A stretch of 64,000 bases of DNA, from positions 1 through 64,000 of the forward strand of contig CAVZBZ010000015.1 in the NCBI GenBank assembly GCA_963773665.1, in the 5' to 3' direction. The notes under the pieces are model-generated. The model was not told the DNA's origin and searched no databases. It was given only the letters and a program-made list of their open reading frames with translations. Positions 1 through 7,863 of the stretch are shown in pieces; the first letter of the stretch is position 1, and every line of letters begins with the position of its first letter. The position numbers and the translations under genes were made by a program. Origin of the DNA: DATJLY01 sp963773665. Its GTDB lineage: Bacteria; Pseudomonadota; Alphaproteobacteria; ATCC43930; CGMCC-115725.

Positions 1-2
1 GC

Positions 3-892
3 AAGTGTCGGAAACAGCACCCTGGCCGTCGCGCCGGAACACGCCTCCTGAGAACTGCAATGGTGCGGGTTCTCTGTCGGCGCGATTGTGCCTGGGCCGC
101 AGGAAGGGCAAAGTCGCGACCATGCAACTGTTTATCGAGTTTCTGCTCGCCGTTCTGGAGGAATGGAAAGGCTGGCTGGCGGGGGGACTGCCCATGGTGG
201 TGCTCGCCGTGATCGGGATAGAAATCCCAATTTCGGTGCCCTTATGGGAATGGGCGCTCTTGGTTTTCGTAGCGGGATTAATAGTCGCGATGTTCCGCGT
301 CTATCGCGCTGAACGGACCGAAAGGCAGAGCGCGATAGCTATGGCAGCCCGACTCACAGAGAGGTTGCGCCCCAAGCTCAAATTATCTTTTGCAACGTCC
401 GATGCGGGCTGTGTGCGGCCTAATACGCAGCTTCTTGTGCCGCTGTCGGACGGGAATACGGTCGCGGTACCATGCACGTTTTACAGGGTCAGGGTGGACG
501 CGGACTCGGAGTCAGTCGTCAGGAATTGTGCCGGCCGTATGACAGAAATAACGAAAGACGGAGCACTTATTGTCAGCGGGGAAAATCTGGCTCTAACTTT
601 TGCGCCAGCGCATCGCCCCGACACAAGAGCAAAGGAGATCTATCCAAAAGCGCCAGAGCATCTAGATTTTCTCGCCATAACGATCAACGAACAGATCATT
701 ATTCCAACTGAAAGCTGGCAAGTGCCAACGTCTATCGACTGGACGAAAGTGTTTGAGGAACCGGGAGAATATAAATTTCACGTAGTCGTTACGTCCCCGG
801 ATACCGCCTCCGAAGAGATTGAGATACTTTTGATCTGGACAAAAGATCATAAGACCGCCCAGGTAAGGGTCGCGCGCTAGTTTCCGACACTT
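3..892. repeat. 13-bp perfect inverted repeat pair flanking a gene
   Basis: The left arm at 3-15 (AAGTGTCGGAAAC) is repeated in inverse at 880-892 (GTTTCCGACACTT), with no mismatch. The pair encloses one gene almost exactly: the right arm begins on the last base of its stop codon. This is the geometry of terminal inverted repeats of an insertion element or of a cassette mobilised in trans, but no transposase lies between the arms. The left arm is almost at the window edge, so a longer repeat or a neighbouring element cannot be excluded. I do not recognise the IS family. Confidence 0.55.
122..880 (+). CDS. hypothetical membrane-anchored protein, 252 aa
   Basis: I do not recognise this protein. 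From the ATG at 122 it opens with an amphipathic stretch and two hydrophobic segments (about residues 18-38 and 40-58). A charged stretch follows, then a roughly 190-residue soluble region rich in beta-type sequence, presumably on one face of the membrane. The frame is open upstream to a GTG at 5, but those 39 residues are arginine- and proline-rich and look untranslated, so the ATG is preferred. Its base composition is clearly more AT-rich than the surrounding genes (many AAA, ATT and ACG codons). Together with the flanking inverted repeat this suggests horizontal arrival. Function unknown. Confidence 0.6.
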   Translation: MQLFIEFLLAVLEEWKGWLAGGLPMVVLAVIGIEIPISVPLWEWALLVFVAGLIVAMFRVYRAERTERQSAIAMAARLTERLRPKLKLSFATSDAGCVRPNTQLLVPLSDGNTVAVPCTFYRVRVDADSESVVRNCAGRMTEITKDGALIVSGENLALTFAPAHRPDTRAKEIYPKAPEHLDFLAITINEQIIIPTESWQVPTSIDWTKVFEEPGEYKFHVVVTSPDTASEEIEILLIWTKDHKTAQVRVAR

Positions 893-906
893 ACGCCATC
901 ACCGCA

Positions 907-1123
907 AAATTACCGAACGAACCCAATTCGCATAGAGGCGCGGCGCGGAAGGGGGAAATTACCGAACGAACCCAATTTGCGGATTGTGGCGGCGCGCGAC
1001 CGGGAACGGCACGAAATTACCAAACGAACCCAATTTGCGGACAAGGCGAAATTACCGAACGAACCCAATTCCGCCGGCGCTGCCGCCGCGCCGGGCATCG
1101 AAAATTACCGAATGAACCCAATT
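907..1123. repeat. cluster of five 22-bp dispersed repeats
   Basis: The unit AAATTACCGAACGAACCCAA plus TT occurs at 907-928, 956-977, 1014-1035 (one A for G), 1049-1070 and 1102-1123 (one T for C). All copies have the same orientation, and the spacers of 28, 36, 13 and 31 bp are GC-rich and unrelated. The spacers are irregular and no cas genes are present, so it is not a CRISPR array. It fills the gap between the hypothetical gene and the 3' end of thiE, which faces it. A binding-site cluster, a REP-like element or a transcript-end structure are all possible. Confidence 0.75.
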
Positions 1124-1164
1124 TAAGTGAGGCAAATCAATGACTTGAGTTTTGACTTTGGCCG

Positions 1165-1794
1165 TCAGCCGGCGGCCGCGATCGCCTTGGCGAAGTCCCT
1201 GACCGCTTCGCCCGGACCTTGCGGGTGGCTCCACACGGCCGAGATGACGGCCAGGAAATCGACGCCGGCCGCCACCAGCGGCGCGCAATTCTGCGGCGTG
1301 ATGCCGCCGATGGCGCAGGACGGCACGGTCATCATCTCGCTCCACCAATGGAGGATCTCGGGATCGTTCTGGAAGCGGCGGCCCTGCTTCGTCGGGCTCG
1401 GAAAGAAGCCGCCGAAGGCGACGTAGTCGGCGCCCTTCTCGGCCGCCTCCATGGCGATGTGCCGGCTCGCATAGCAGGTGACGCCGACGATCTTGTCGAG
1501 CCCCAGAATGCGCCGCGCCTCGTCGTAGGACGCATCCTCCTGGCCGACATGGACGCCGTCCAGCCGGTCGCGAGCGCGAGATCGGGCCGGTCGTTCATGA
1601 TGAAGGCGACGTCGCGGCTTTGCGCGATCGGGCGCAGCATTTCGGCGGCGCGGCGGATCGTGTCGTCGTCCACATCCTTGAGGCGGAGCTGCAAGGCATG
1701 CGACATCGCCCGCGTCGAGCGCCTCCTTCAAGCGCTCGGCGAACGAGACCGGCTCGAGCGCCGGCGGCGTGATGAGATAGAGCCGCGCCGCCAC
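1165..1794 (-). CDS. thiE: thiamine-phosphate synthase family protein, two frameshifts
   Basis: ThiE joins hydroxymethylpyrimidine diphosphate and the thiazole phosphate to make thiamine phosphate in the cytoplasm. The TIM-barrel signature is readable: an N-terminal LYLITPP strand, LQLRLKD, NDRPDLA, DGVHVGQED, then GADYVAFGGFFPS and CAIGGI near the end. The middle part (about 1570-1695) lies in another frame. One extra base near 1695 and one compensating lost base near 1565 rejoin it, so the two ends share a frame. It is the last gene of the tkt-gap-aldolase run, 6 bp after the aldolase. The indels are in GC-rich sequence and could be assembly errors. ThiE-like paralogues without proven thiamine activity are common beside alphaproteobacterial aldolase genes. 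Confidence 0.7.
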   Translation of the reverse strand: MAARLYLITPPALEPVSFAERLKEALDAGDVACLAAPPQGCGRRHDPPRRRNAAPDRAKPRRRLHHERPARSRARDRLDGVHVGQEDASYDEARRILGLDKIVGVTCYASRHIAMEAAEKGADYVAFGGFFPSPTKQGRRFQNDPEILHWWSEMMTVPSCAIGGITPQNCAPLVAAGVDFLAVISAVWSHPQGPGEAVRDFAKAIAAAG

Positions 1795-1800
1795 GGCTTC

Positions 1801-2727
1801 TCACGCCTCGCCACGATAGATCTTGACGATCGTGTCGAGCATCTTGAGCGCCTCCTCGCGCGGGCGCTGGAACGTGTTGCGGCCGATGATCGAGCCGTTG
1901 CCGCCGCCGTCGCGAATGGCGCGCGCCTCGTTATAGACGCCGTCGATGTCCTTCGCCTCGCCGCCCGAGAAGACGACGATGCGCCTGCCGTTGAAGCACG
2001 ACTGCACGACATGGCGGATGCGCGCCGCCGGCTTCGAGATGTCGATCTTGCGCTCGAGATAGACCTTCTTCGCCGCCTCGAGCTCGAGGAACTCGGTCGG
2101 CGGCTTGACCTTGATGATGTGCGCGCCCAGGAGCGCCGCCATGTGCGCGGCATAGGCGCAGATATCGACCGCGGTCTCGCCCTCCTTCGAGAGATTGCCG
2201 CCGCGCGGATAGGACCAGATCACCACGGCGAGGCCGTGCGGATTTCGCCTCGCGCCCGAGCTCGGCGATCTCCTCCATCATGTCGTAGGCCCGGTCGGAG
2301 CCGGGATAGATGGTGAAGCCGATCGCCGCGCAGCCAAGCCGAGCGCGTCCGCGACGCCCGCCGTCACCGCCTGGCGTCGGACCTTCCTTGGCGCGCGCGA
2401 GGCTGTTGGCCGAATTGACCTTGAGGATGGTCGGGATTGCGCCCGCAAGGTGCCGGCGCCCGCTTCGATGAAGCCCAGCGGCGCGGCATAGGCCGAAAGC
2501 CCCGCGTCGATCGCAAGCTGGAAATGGTAATGCGGATCGTAGGCCGGCGGATTGGGCGCGAAGCTGCGCGCGGGGCCGTGCTCGAACCCCTGATCGACCG
2601 GCAGGATCACGAGCTTGCCGGTGCCGCCCAGCTTGCCCTGCATCAGGATGCGGGCGAGGTTGGCCTTGGTGCCGGGATTGTCGCTCTCGTAGCCGTCGAG
2701 GATCTTCTTGACCCGTTCCGTCACCAT
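1801..2727 (-). CDS. fbaB: class I (DhnA/FbaB-type) fructose-bisphosphate aldolase, four frameshifts
   Basis: This is the archaeal-type class I aldolase that cleaves fructose 1,6-bisphosphate through a Schiff-base lysine. The ATG at 2727 follows a good AAGGAG site. The N-terminal part contains LVILPVDQGFEHGP, and the C-terminal part contains VVIWSYPRGG, the Schiff-base segment IIKVKPP, and FSGGEAKD. Reading through requires four one-base corrections near 2445, 2385, 2335 and 2240 (loss, gain, loss, gain), after which an ordinary 308-residue protein results. The alternating, self-cancelling indels in G/C runs argue for sequence errors over inactivation. It lies between a small conserved gene and thiE in a central-carbon operon. 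Confidence 0.75.
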
Positions 2728-2789
2728 GGGAGGACTCCTTGCGCGATCACGCGAGGGATATAGCAAAAACGGCGCCGCGGCGCGACGCC

Positions 2790-3194
2790 TCAGCCACCAA
2801 GGTAAACGCGACACGCCGCCAAGGGATCGCGCTCACCCAGAAGGTCGAGCGCGGGCGCGGCTCGTTCGCCTTCGATTTCGGCGCCCATCGCGGCCGCGAT
2901 TGCCGCGAGTTTCGCGCGAACATCGGGCGCACCCGCAAAACGCACGCGCTTGCACCCGGCGCGCAGCGCCGCCAGCACGGTCCCGGCCTCGTCGGCGCAA
3001 TCGACGACCGCATCGAAGGTCACGCCGGAGTGCGCGCGCGATGCCTCGGCGACGACTGCCGCGAACCAGCGCGGTCCGGCATAGGCGCCAGCACCCGGCG
3101 CGCTCATCAAGGTGACGGGAACCTTAAGCTCCCCGGCCGCTTCGAGCGCGGCCGAGGCATCGGCGAGCGAATGGACGATGATTCGCCGGCTCAC
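2790..3194 (-). CDS. small conserved protein in the gap-fba operon, 134 aa
   Basis: No function can be assigned. The protein starts on a GTG whose last two bases overlap the gap stop codon (GTGA), so it is translationally coupled to gap. It opens with RRIIVHSLADA and is alanine-rich, with alternating predicted strands and helices and a DAVVDCADEAG motif in the middle. A compact alpha/beta fold resembling a half TIM barrel is plausible but not shown. Proteins of this size occur beside the aldolase gene in related bacteria, which hints at a role tied to aldolase or triose phosphates (inference). Confidence 0.55.
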   Translation of the reverse strand: MSRRIIVHSLADASAALEAAGELKVPVTLMSAPGAGAYAGPRWFAAVVAEASRAHSGVTFDAVVDCADEAGTVLAALRAGCKRVRFAGAPDVRAKLAAIAAAMGAEIEGERAAPALDLLGERDPLAACRVYLGG

Positions 3195-4201
3195 GCCATC
3201 TTGCCGACGAGCGCCGCCGCTTCGACCATGCGGTTCGAAAAACCCCATTCGTTGTCGTACCACGACAGCACGCGGCAGAAGCGCTTGCCCATCACGACCG
3301 TCTGCGTCAGGTCGAAGGTCGAGCTGTGCGGGTCATGATTGAAGTCGCTCGACACGACCTCGTCCTTGACGACGCCCAGAATGCCCTTGAAGCGGTTCGA
3401 CGCCGCCGCCTTTTCCATGAGCCCGTTCACCTCCTCGCGCGAGGTGTCGCGCTCGGCGCTGAACTTGAAGTCGATGAGCGACACGTTGGCGGTCGGAACG
3501 CGGATCGCGGTGCCGTCGAGCTTGCCCTGCAAGGCGGGAATGACGAGGCCCAGCGCCTTCGCCGCACCGGTCGAGGTCGGGATCATGTTGAGCGCGGCGG
3601 CGCGGGCGCGGCGCATGTCCTTGTGCAGCGTATCGACCGTGTTCTGGTCGCCGGTATAGGAATGCACCGTCGTCATGTAGCCCTGCGCGATGCCGATGCC
3701 TTCATGCAAGACATAGGCGACCGGGGCAAGGCAGTTGGTGGTGCAGGACCCGTTCGACAGCACCATGTGCTGCGGCTTCACGCCGTCGCTGTTGACGCCC
3801 ATCACGAGGGTGTAGTCGACGCCGTCGGCGGGCGCCGAGACGATGCAGCGCTTGGCGCCCGCCTCGAGATGCTTCGCCGCGGCCTCGCGCTTCGTGAAGA
3901 ACCCGGTGCATTCGAGCGCCACGTCGACCTTGAGGCTCTTCCACGGCAATTTCGCCGGATCGCGCTCGGCCAGGACCGCGATCCTGCCGCGGCCGATATC
4001 CATCCAACTGTCGCCGGTCGCGATCGCGCCGGGGAAGCGGCCATGGACGCTGTCGTACTTCAGGAGATGGGCGTTCGCCTCGACCGAGCCGAGATCGTTG
4101 ATCGCCACCACCTGCAGATCGTCCCGCGCCTGTTCGTAGAGCGCACGCAGCACGAGGCGGCCGATGCGGCCGAAACCATTGATCGCGACGCGAACCGTCA
4201 T
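3191..4201 (-). CDS. gap: type I glyceraldehyde-3-phosphate dehydrogenase
   Basis: The enzyme oxidises glyceraldehyde 3-phosphate to 1,3-bisphosphoglycerate with NAD(P) in the cytoplasm. All 336 residues are intact. The N-terminal Rossmann fold shows NGFGRIGR (residues 8-15), the catalytic cysteine lies in SNGSCTTNCLAP near residue 155, the HSYTGDQ histidine segment follows, and the C-terminal WYDNEWGFSNRM motif is complete. The start ATG at 4201 follows a purine-rich stretch 72 bp downstream of tkt. No pgk follows it. A short unknown gene takes that place before the aldolase, which is unusual for the order commonly seen in related bacteria. Confidence 0.95.
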   Translation of the reverse strand: MTVRVAINGFGRIGRLVLRALYEQARDDLQVVAINDLGSVEANAHLLKYDSVHGRFPGAIATGDSWMDIGRGRIAVLAERDPAKLPWKSLKVDVALECTGFFTKREAAAKHLEAGAKRCIVSAPADGVDYTLVMGVNSDGVKPQHMVLSNGSCTTNCLAPVAYVLHEGIGIAQGYMTTVHSYTGDQNTVDTLHKDMRRARAAALNMIPTSTGAAKALGLVIPALQGKLDGTAIRVPTANVSLIDFKFSAERDTSREEVNGLMEKAAASNRFKGILGVVKDEVVSSDFNHDPHSSTFDLTQTVVMGKRFCRVLSWYDNEWGFSNRMVEAAALVGKMA

Positions 4202-4273
4202 TCCTGCCTCCGGAACGTTGAGTCCAATGCTAACGGGGCCGCCCCGGCGCCCGTTGCGGAGCGCCCTCCCCGC

Positions 4274-6307
4274 CTAGGTGTGTTCGCCGCGGATCAGCGC
4301 ATCGGCCACGTCGGCGACCGAAGCGGGCGTGAAGCCGAAATGGCGGAACAGCGATTCCGCCGGCGCCGACGCGCCAAAGCGCATCATGCCCACCACGTGG
4401 TGGCGGTCCGCGACGTAGCGCTCCCACCCGAAAGGAGAAGCCGCCTCGACGGCAAGGCGGGGCGCATCGCCCAGCACCGCCTTGCGATAGGCGACATCGG
4501 CGGCGTCGAACAGTTCCCAGCACGGCATCGACACGACGGCCGCCTGGATGCCGCGCTCGGCGAGCAGGCTTCTCGCCTCGATCGCCACCGCCACCTCGGA
4601 GCCGGTCGCAAGCAGCGTGATGTCGCGCTTGCCGTCGCCCGCGATGACATAGGCGCCGCGCGCCGAGAGATTCTCGGTGCCGTCCGTGCGCAGCGCCGGA
4701 ACCGCCTGCCGCGTCAGCGCCAGCACCGACGGCTGCGAGCGCTGCGCCAGCGCCAGTTCCCAGCACTCGGCGGTCTCGATCGCATCGGCCGGCCGGAACA
4801 CGCGCAAGCCCGGAATGGCGCGCAGGCTCGCCAGTTGTTCGATCGGCTGGTGCGTCGGCCCGTCCTCGCCGAGGCCGATCGAATCGTGCGTCATCACGTA
4901 GATGACCCTGAGCCGCATCAGCGCCGAGAGCCGGATCGCGGGCCGGCAATAGTCGGTGAAGACGAGAAAGCTGCCGCCATAGGGAATGATGCCGCCATGC
5001 GCGGCCATGCCGTTCATCGCCGCCGCCATCGCATGCTCGCGCACGCCGTAATGGAGATAGTTGCCGGCGAGGCTTCCGGGCGCGATGAGCTTCTGGCCCT
5101 TGGCCTTGGTGTTGTTGGAGCCGGTGAGGTCGGCCGAGCCGCCGACGAGTTCCGGCAAAAGCGGCGCCAGCGCGTCGAGCACCATGCCCGAGGATTGCCG
5201 GGTCGCGAGCTTCGGCGCCTCGGCGGCGAACTTTTGCTTGATCGCGTCGATCGCGCGGCGCCATCCGTCCGGCAGGTGCCCGTCGATGCAGCGCGCGAAT
5301 TCGCCGTGCGTAGCGCGGTCGGTTGCATCGAACCGCTGCTGCCACGCGTGGCGCGCGGCCGCGCCGCGCTTGCCGACCGCATGCCACGCGGCGATCACGT
5401 CCTCCGGCAGTTCGAACGGCGGACTCGACCAATCGAGCCGCGCGCGGGCGCCGGCGATCTCGGCCGCGCCCAAGGGGGCGCCGTGCGCGGCGGCGCTGCC
5501 GGCCTTGGTCGGCGCGCCGAATGCGATCGTCGTGCGGCAGGCGATGAGCGAGGGGCGGTCGCTTTCGAGCGCGCGGCCGAGCGCCGCCTCGATCGCCTCG
5601 GTGTCGTGCCCATCGACCGCGTCGGTGTGCCAGCCACAGGCGGCAAAGCGCGCGCGCTGATCGTCGGAGACGGCAAGATCGGTGCTGCCGTCGATCGACA
5701 CATGGTTGTCGTCCCACAGCACGACGAGACGGTGGAGCCGCAGATGGCCCGCAAGCGAGATCGCCTCGTGCGACAAGCCCTCCATGAGACAGCCGTCGCC
5801 CGCGATCGCATAGGTGCGGTGATCGACCAGGCCCGCGCCGAAGCGCGCCGCGAGGAGACGCTCGGCAAGCGCCATGCCGACGGCGTTGGCGAGACCCTGC
5901 GCGAGCGGCCCCGTCGTGGTCTCGACGCCCAGCGTGTGGCCGCGCTCCGGATGGCCGGGCGTGCGGCTGCCGAGCTGGCGGAAGTGCTCGAGCTCGGCCC
6001 GCGTCATGTCGGGGAAGCCGGTGAGATGGAGCAGAGCGTAGAGCAGCATCGATCCGTGACCGGCCGAGAGAACGAAGCGGTCGCGGTCGGGCCACTCGGG
6101 ATGGGCCGGATCGAATTTGAGGAACTTGCTCCACAGCACGGTCGCGACATCGGCCATGCCCATGGGCATGCCGGGATGTCCGCTTTGCGCCTTTTCCACC
6201 GCATCCATGGCGAGAGCGCGAATCGCGTCCGCCATGCGGCGCAAGGCGCGGTCGCGCGGCTGCGGCAGGGGCGGTGCGGAATGGCCGGCAGGCTCGGAGG
6301 CGCTCAT
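4274..6307 (-). CDS. tkt: transketolase
   Basis: A ThDP-dependent transferase of two-carbon ketol units in the pentose-phosphate and Calvin cycles. The 677-residue length is normal. The N-terminal segment carries SGHPGMPMGMADVA, the ThDP-binding motif begins at GDGCLMEG near residue 160, and the middle domain shows GVREHAMAAAMNGMA with the catalytic glutamate and DSIGLGEDGPTHQPIE. The C-terminal domain is complete. It is the first gene of the minus-strand run tkt, gap, small gene, aldolase, thiE. Its start lies 106 bp from the divergently oriented tRNA-Gln gene, so the operon promoter should be in that interval. Confidence 0.95.
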   Translation of the reverse strand: MSASEPAGHSAPPLPQPRDRALRRMADAIRALAMDAVEKAQSGHPGMPMGMADVATVLWSKFLKFDPAHPEWPDRDRFVLSAGHGSMLLYALLHLTGFPDMTRAELEHFRQLGSRTPGHPERGHTLGVETTTGPLAQGLANAVGMALAERLLAARFGAGLVDHRTYAIAGDGCLMEGLSHEAISLAGHLRLHRLVVLWDDNHVSIDGSTDLAVSDDQRARFAACGWHTDAVDGHDTEAIEAALGRALESDRPSLIACRTTIAFGAPTKAGSAAAHGAPLGAAEIAGARARLDWSSPPFELPEDVIAAWHAVGKRGAAARHAWQQRFDATDRATHGEFARCIDGHLPDGWRRAIDAIKQKFAAEAPKLATRQSSGMVLDALAPLLPELVGGSADLTGSNNTKAKGQKLIAPGSLAGNYLHYGVREHAMAAAMNGMAAHGGIIPYGGSFLVFTDYCRPAIRLSALMRLRVIYVMTHDSIGLGEDGPTHQPIEQLASLRAIPGLRVFRPADAIETAECWELALAQRSQPSVLALTRQAVPALRTDGTENLSARGAYVIAGDGKRDITLLATGSEVAVAIEARSLLAERGIQAAVVSMPCWELFDAADVAYRKAVLGDAPRLAVEAASPFGWERYVADRHHVVGMMRFGASAPAESLFRHFGFTPASVADVADALIRGEHT

Positions 6308-6413
6308 CGACGAATCGCGGCGGGAAATCTACGGCCGCACCTTGGCGGGCAGGCCCGCCTGCGTCAAGTTGCGAGGACGGCACATGACAGGTAATGTCGC
6401 GCTGATCCGCGGA

Positions 6414-6488
6414 TGGGGCGTAGCCAAGTGGTAAGGCAGCGGATTTTGATTCCGCCATACGGAGGTTCGAATCCTCCCGCCCCAGCCA
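6414..6488 (+). tRNA. tRNA-Gln (anticodon UUG)
   Basis: A full cloverleaf can be folded. The acceptor stem TGGGGCG pairs with CGCCCCA, followed by discriminator G and an encoded CCA. The anticodon stem GCGGA/TCCGC encloses loop TTTTGAT with anticodon TTG, and the T arm contains GGTTCGAATCC. The length of 75 nt and the first U are typical of glutamine tRNA. It lies between tkt (divergent) and a recombinase remnant, with a terminator 40 bp downstream. Confidence 0.95.
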
Positions 6489-6527
6489 GCGAGTCCTGGG
6501 TGATCCGCGGTCTCCGCCGTGACCCGC

Positions 6528-6554
6528 AAAAAGGCCCGCCAATGGCGCCTTTTT
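6528..6554 (+). terminator. intrinsic terminator after tRNA-Gln
   Basis: AAAAAGGC at 6528-6535 pairs perfectly with GCCTTTTT at 6547-6554 around an 11-nt loop. The stem ends in a T run on the plus strand (and on the minus strand), so it can stop the tRNA transcript and possibly transcripts from the opposite side. Confidence 0.7.
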
Positions 6555-6719
6555 CGCCCGGATGGCGAACGGAGACTGTCCCGGAGAGGACATTTTCGGT
6601 CCCTGTGGCGGCGTTTTCTCCCGCGGCGGATTGGACGGTTCGGATTCGGGTTCAACGCCGCGGTGTCGGCCGGAAAAAAGTCGCGGATGCCGACCTATGC
6701 CGCGGCGTGCTGCGCCGAA

Positions 6720-7454
6720 CTACCTGATGCCGAGGATCTGCCTCTGGGCAGCCCAATCGACTGGGAGGTCGATCTGCCGGATCAGCTTGTGCGCGGTGAG
6801 CTCCGCCGGCTGGCGGCCGCTGACGATCGCCTCGACGATGTCGGGAGCGAGGAAGGCAAGCGGAAGGAGACTGCTGATGTAGCGGTCGCTGACGCCCTCG
6901 CGCGACGCGAGCACGGCGAGGTTCTTCGCATCGCAGGAGAGAAGGGCGTCGACGCAGCGCCGTGCCCGGACCACTCCCTTGAGCAAAATCGGGGCGGGCG
7001 CTGCGGTCCGGGGTTCATGGTCCGCGATCACCAGTTTCATTTCGATGCCGCGGCGCCGAATGCTGAGTGGCATCTCGCGCTCGATCGTCGGTCCTTTTTG
7101 ATCGCCGTCATCGCCCACCAGCGGCGCCAGCGAGACGATCACTCTCAGCCGATCACGTCCGAGCACGGCGCGAGCAACTAGCTGCGTCAGCGCCGCAGAT
7201 CGTTCGACGTCGGAAAACAGCCGGACACGCATCGCGGCCGCGGCACGGAGCACGGCCGGCAAGCGATGGGCCGGCATACCCGCTTCTTCCATCGCGCTGG
7301 CAATGGTTGCCCGCTCATCGAGCAGATCGGCAATGCCAACGGCGATCGCATCTTCGATCTGTCGCGCGGGAACGCGCCACCCCTGCCGGGCATCGGCTGT
7401 ACCGACGATGAGCGAGCGGGAGACGTAATAGCCGTAACAACGCCCCCTCTTCAC
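6720..7454 (-). pseudogene. C-terminal fragment of a large serine recombinase
   Basis: The 244-residue frame begins inside the zinc-ribbon region (KRGRCYGYYVS) and ends with the tail typical of large serine recombinases: LPLAFLAPDIVEAI, SGRQP, then DLPVDWAAQRQILG. The catalytic resolvase domain and the recombinase domain are absent. Just upstream of 7454 a related peptide appears in another frame, so the gene was longer and has degenerated. The start given is only the first GTG of the surviving frame. It lies next to tRNA-Gln and is probably the relic of an excised or decayed mobile element. It should not be active. Confidence 0.75.
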
Positions 7455-7863
7455 TGGCGTGCTCCCCAGATATCATCGTAGTAAGGCTCGATGCCGGCCT
7501 GGCCCGCGAGCTCATCGAGGGCGCTTGCGTTCTCACACCGATGACAGCCTCGGCACGGCAATAAATCCGACACGCTGGCCCAGTATTTCCAGCCAATGAT
7601 TTAAACACGCCTTAAAAAAAACATGTAGCTTGATTTAAATCAAGCTGTGTGTCAGCGTACGAATGCAATTTTTCGCGACGATCTTGCGCGGCATTGGCCG
7701 CGCCGGATTTGGTACGCTCAGCAGACAATTCCGGCCCGTCCGTGGCCGGGCGCGACAAATTCTGCGGCGTCTCATTCGAGTGGGGTCAGACCTGGCGTCT
7801 CGCGATTGGCGCCTGACGAAACCGTGCGCCGTCAACGCGCGGGGCGTCGATCGCTGTGGAGCC
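7455..7863. other. non-coding leader between recombinase relic and histidine kinase gene
   Basis: About 410 bp with no gene I can support. The first 100 bp contain decayed recombinase sequence on the minus strand. An AT-rich patch around 7590-7645 contains the FNR/FixK-type palindrome. The frame ahead of the kinase stays open back to an ATG at 7663, but those 67 codons encode an arginine-rich, low-complexity peptide that looks untranslated, so I treat them as leader. Confidence 0.5.
7627..7646. promoter_or_regulatory. FNR/FixK-type binding site upstream of the two-component genes
   Basis: A perfect 20-bp palindrome AGCTTGATTTAAATCAAGCT has the core TTGAT-TTAA-ATCAA at 7630-7643, an exact match to the FNR/Anr/FixK consensus TTGAT-N4-ATCAA. 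If it activates from the usual position about 41.5 bp upstream, transcription would begin near 7678, ahead of the kinase ATG at 7864. It is the only such site I noticed and it heads the kinase-regulator-gas vesicle direction. The box is seen in the sequence; control by an oxygen-sensing Crp/Fnr protein is inference. Confidence 0.75.

Noticed and set aside
907..1123. CRISPR array
   Set aside because: Repeats are only 22 bp with spacers of uneven 13-36 bp, no palindromic repeat and no cas genes nearby.
3326..6394. 1022-residue plus-strand open frame opposite gap and transketolase
   Set aside because: Arginine/histidine-rich antisense shadow of two well-conserved enzymes in high-GC DNA; no domain and no ribosome site.
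7663..7863. 67-residue N-terminal extension of the histidine kinase from ATG 7663
   Set aside because: Arginine-rich, no domain, and the expected transcription start from the FNR-type box lies inside it; ATG 7864 is preferred.
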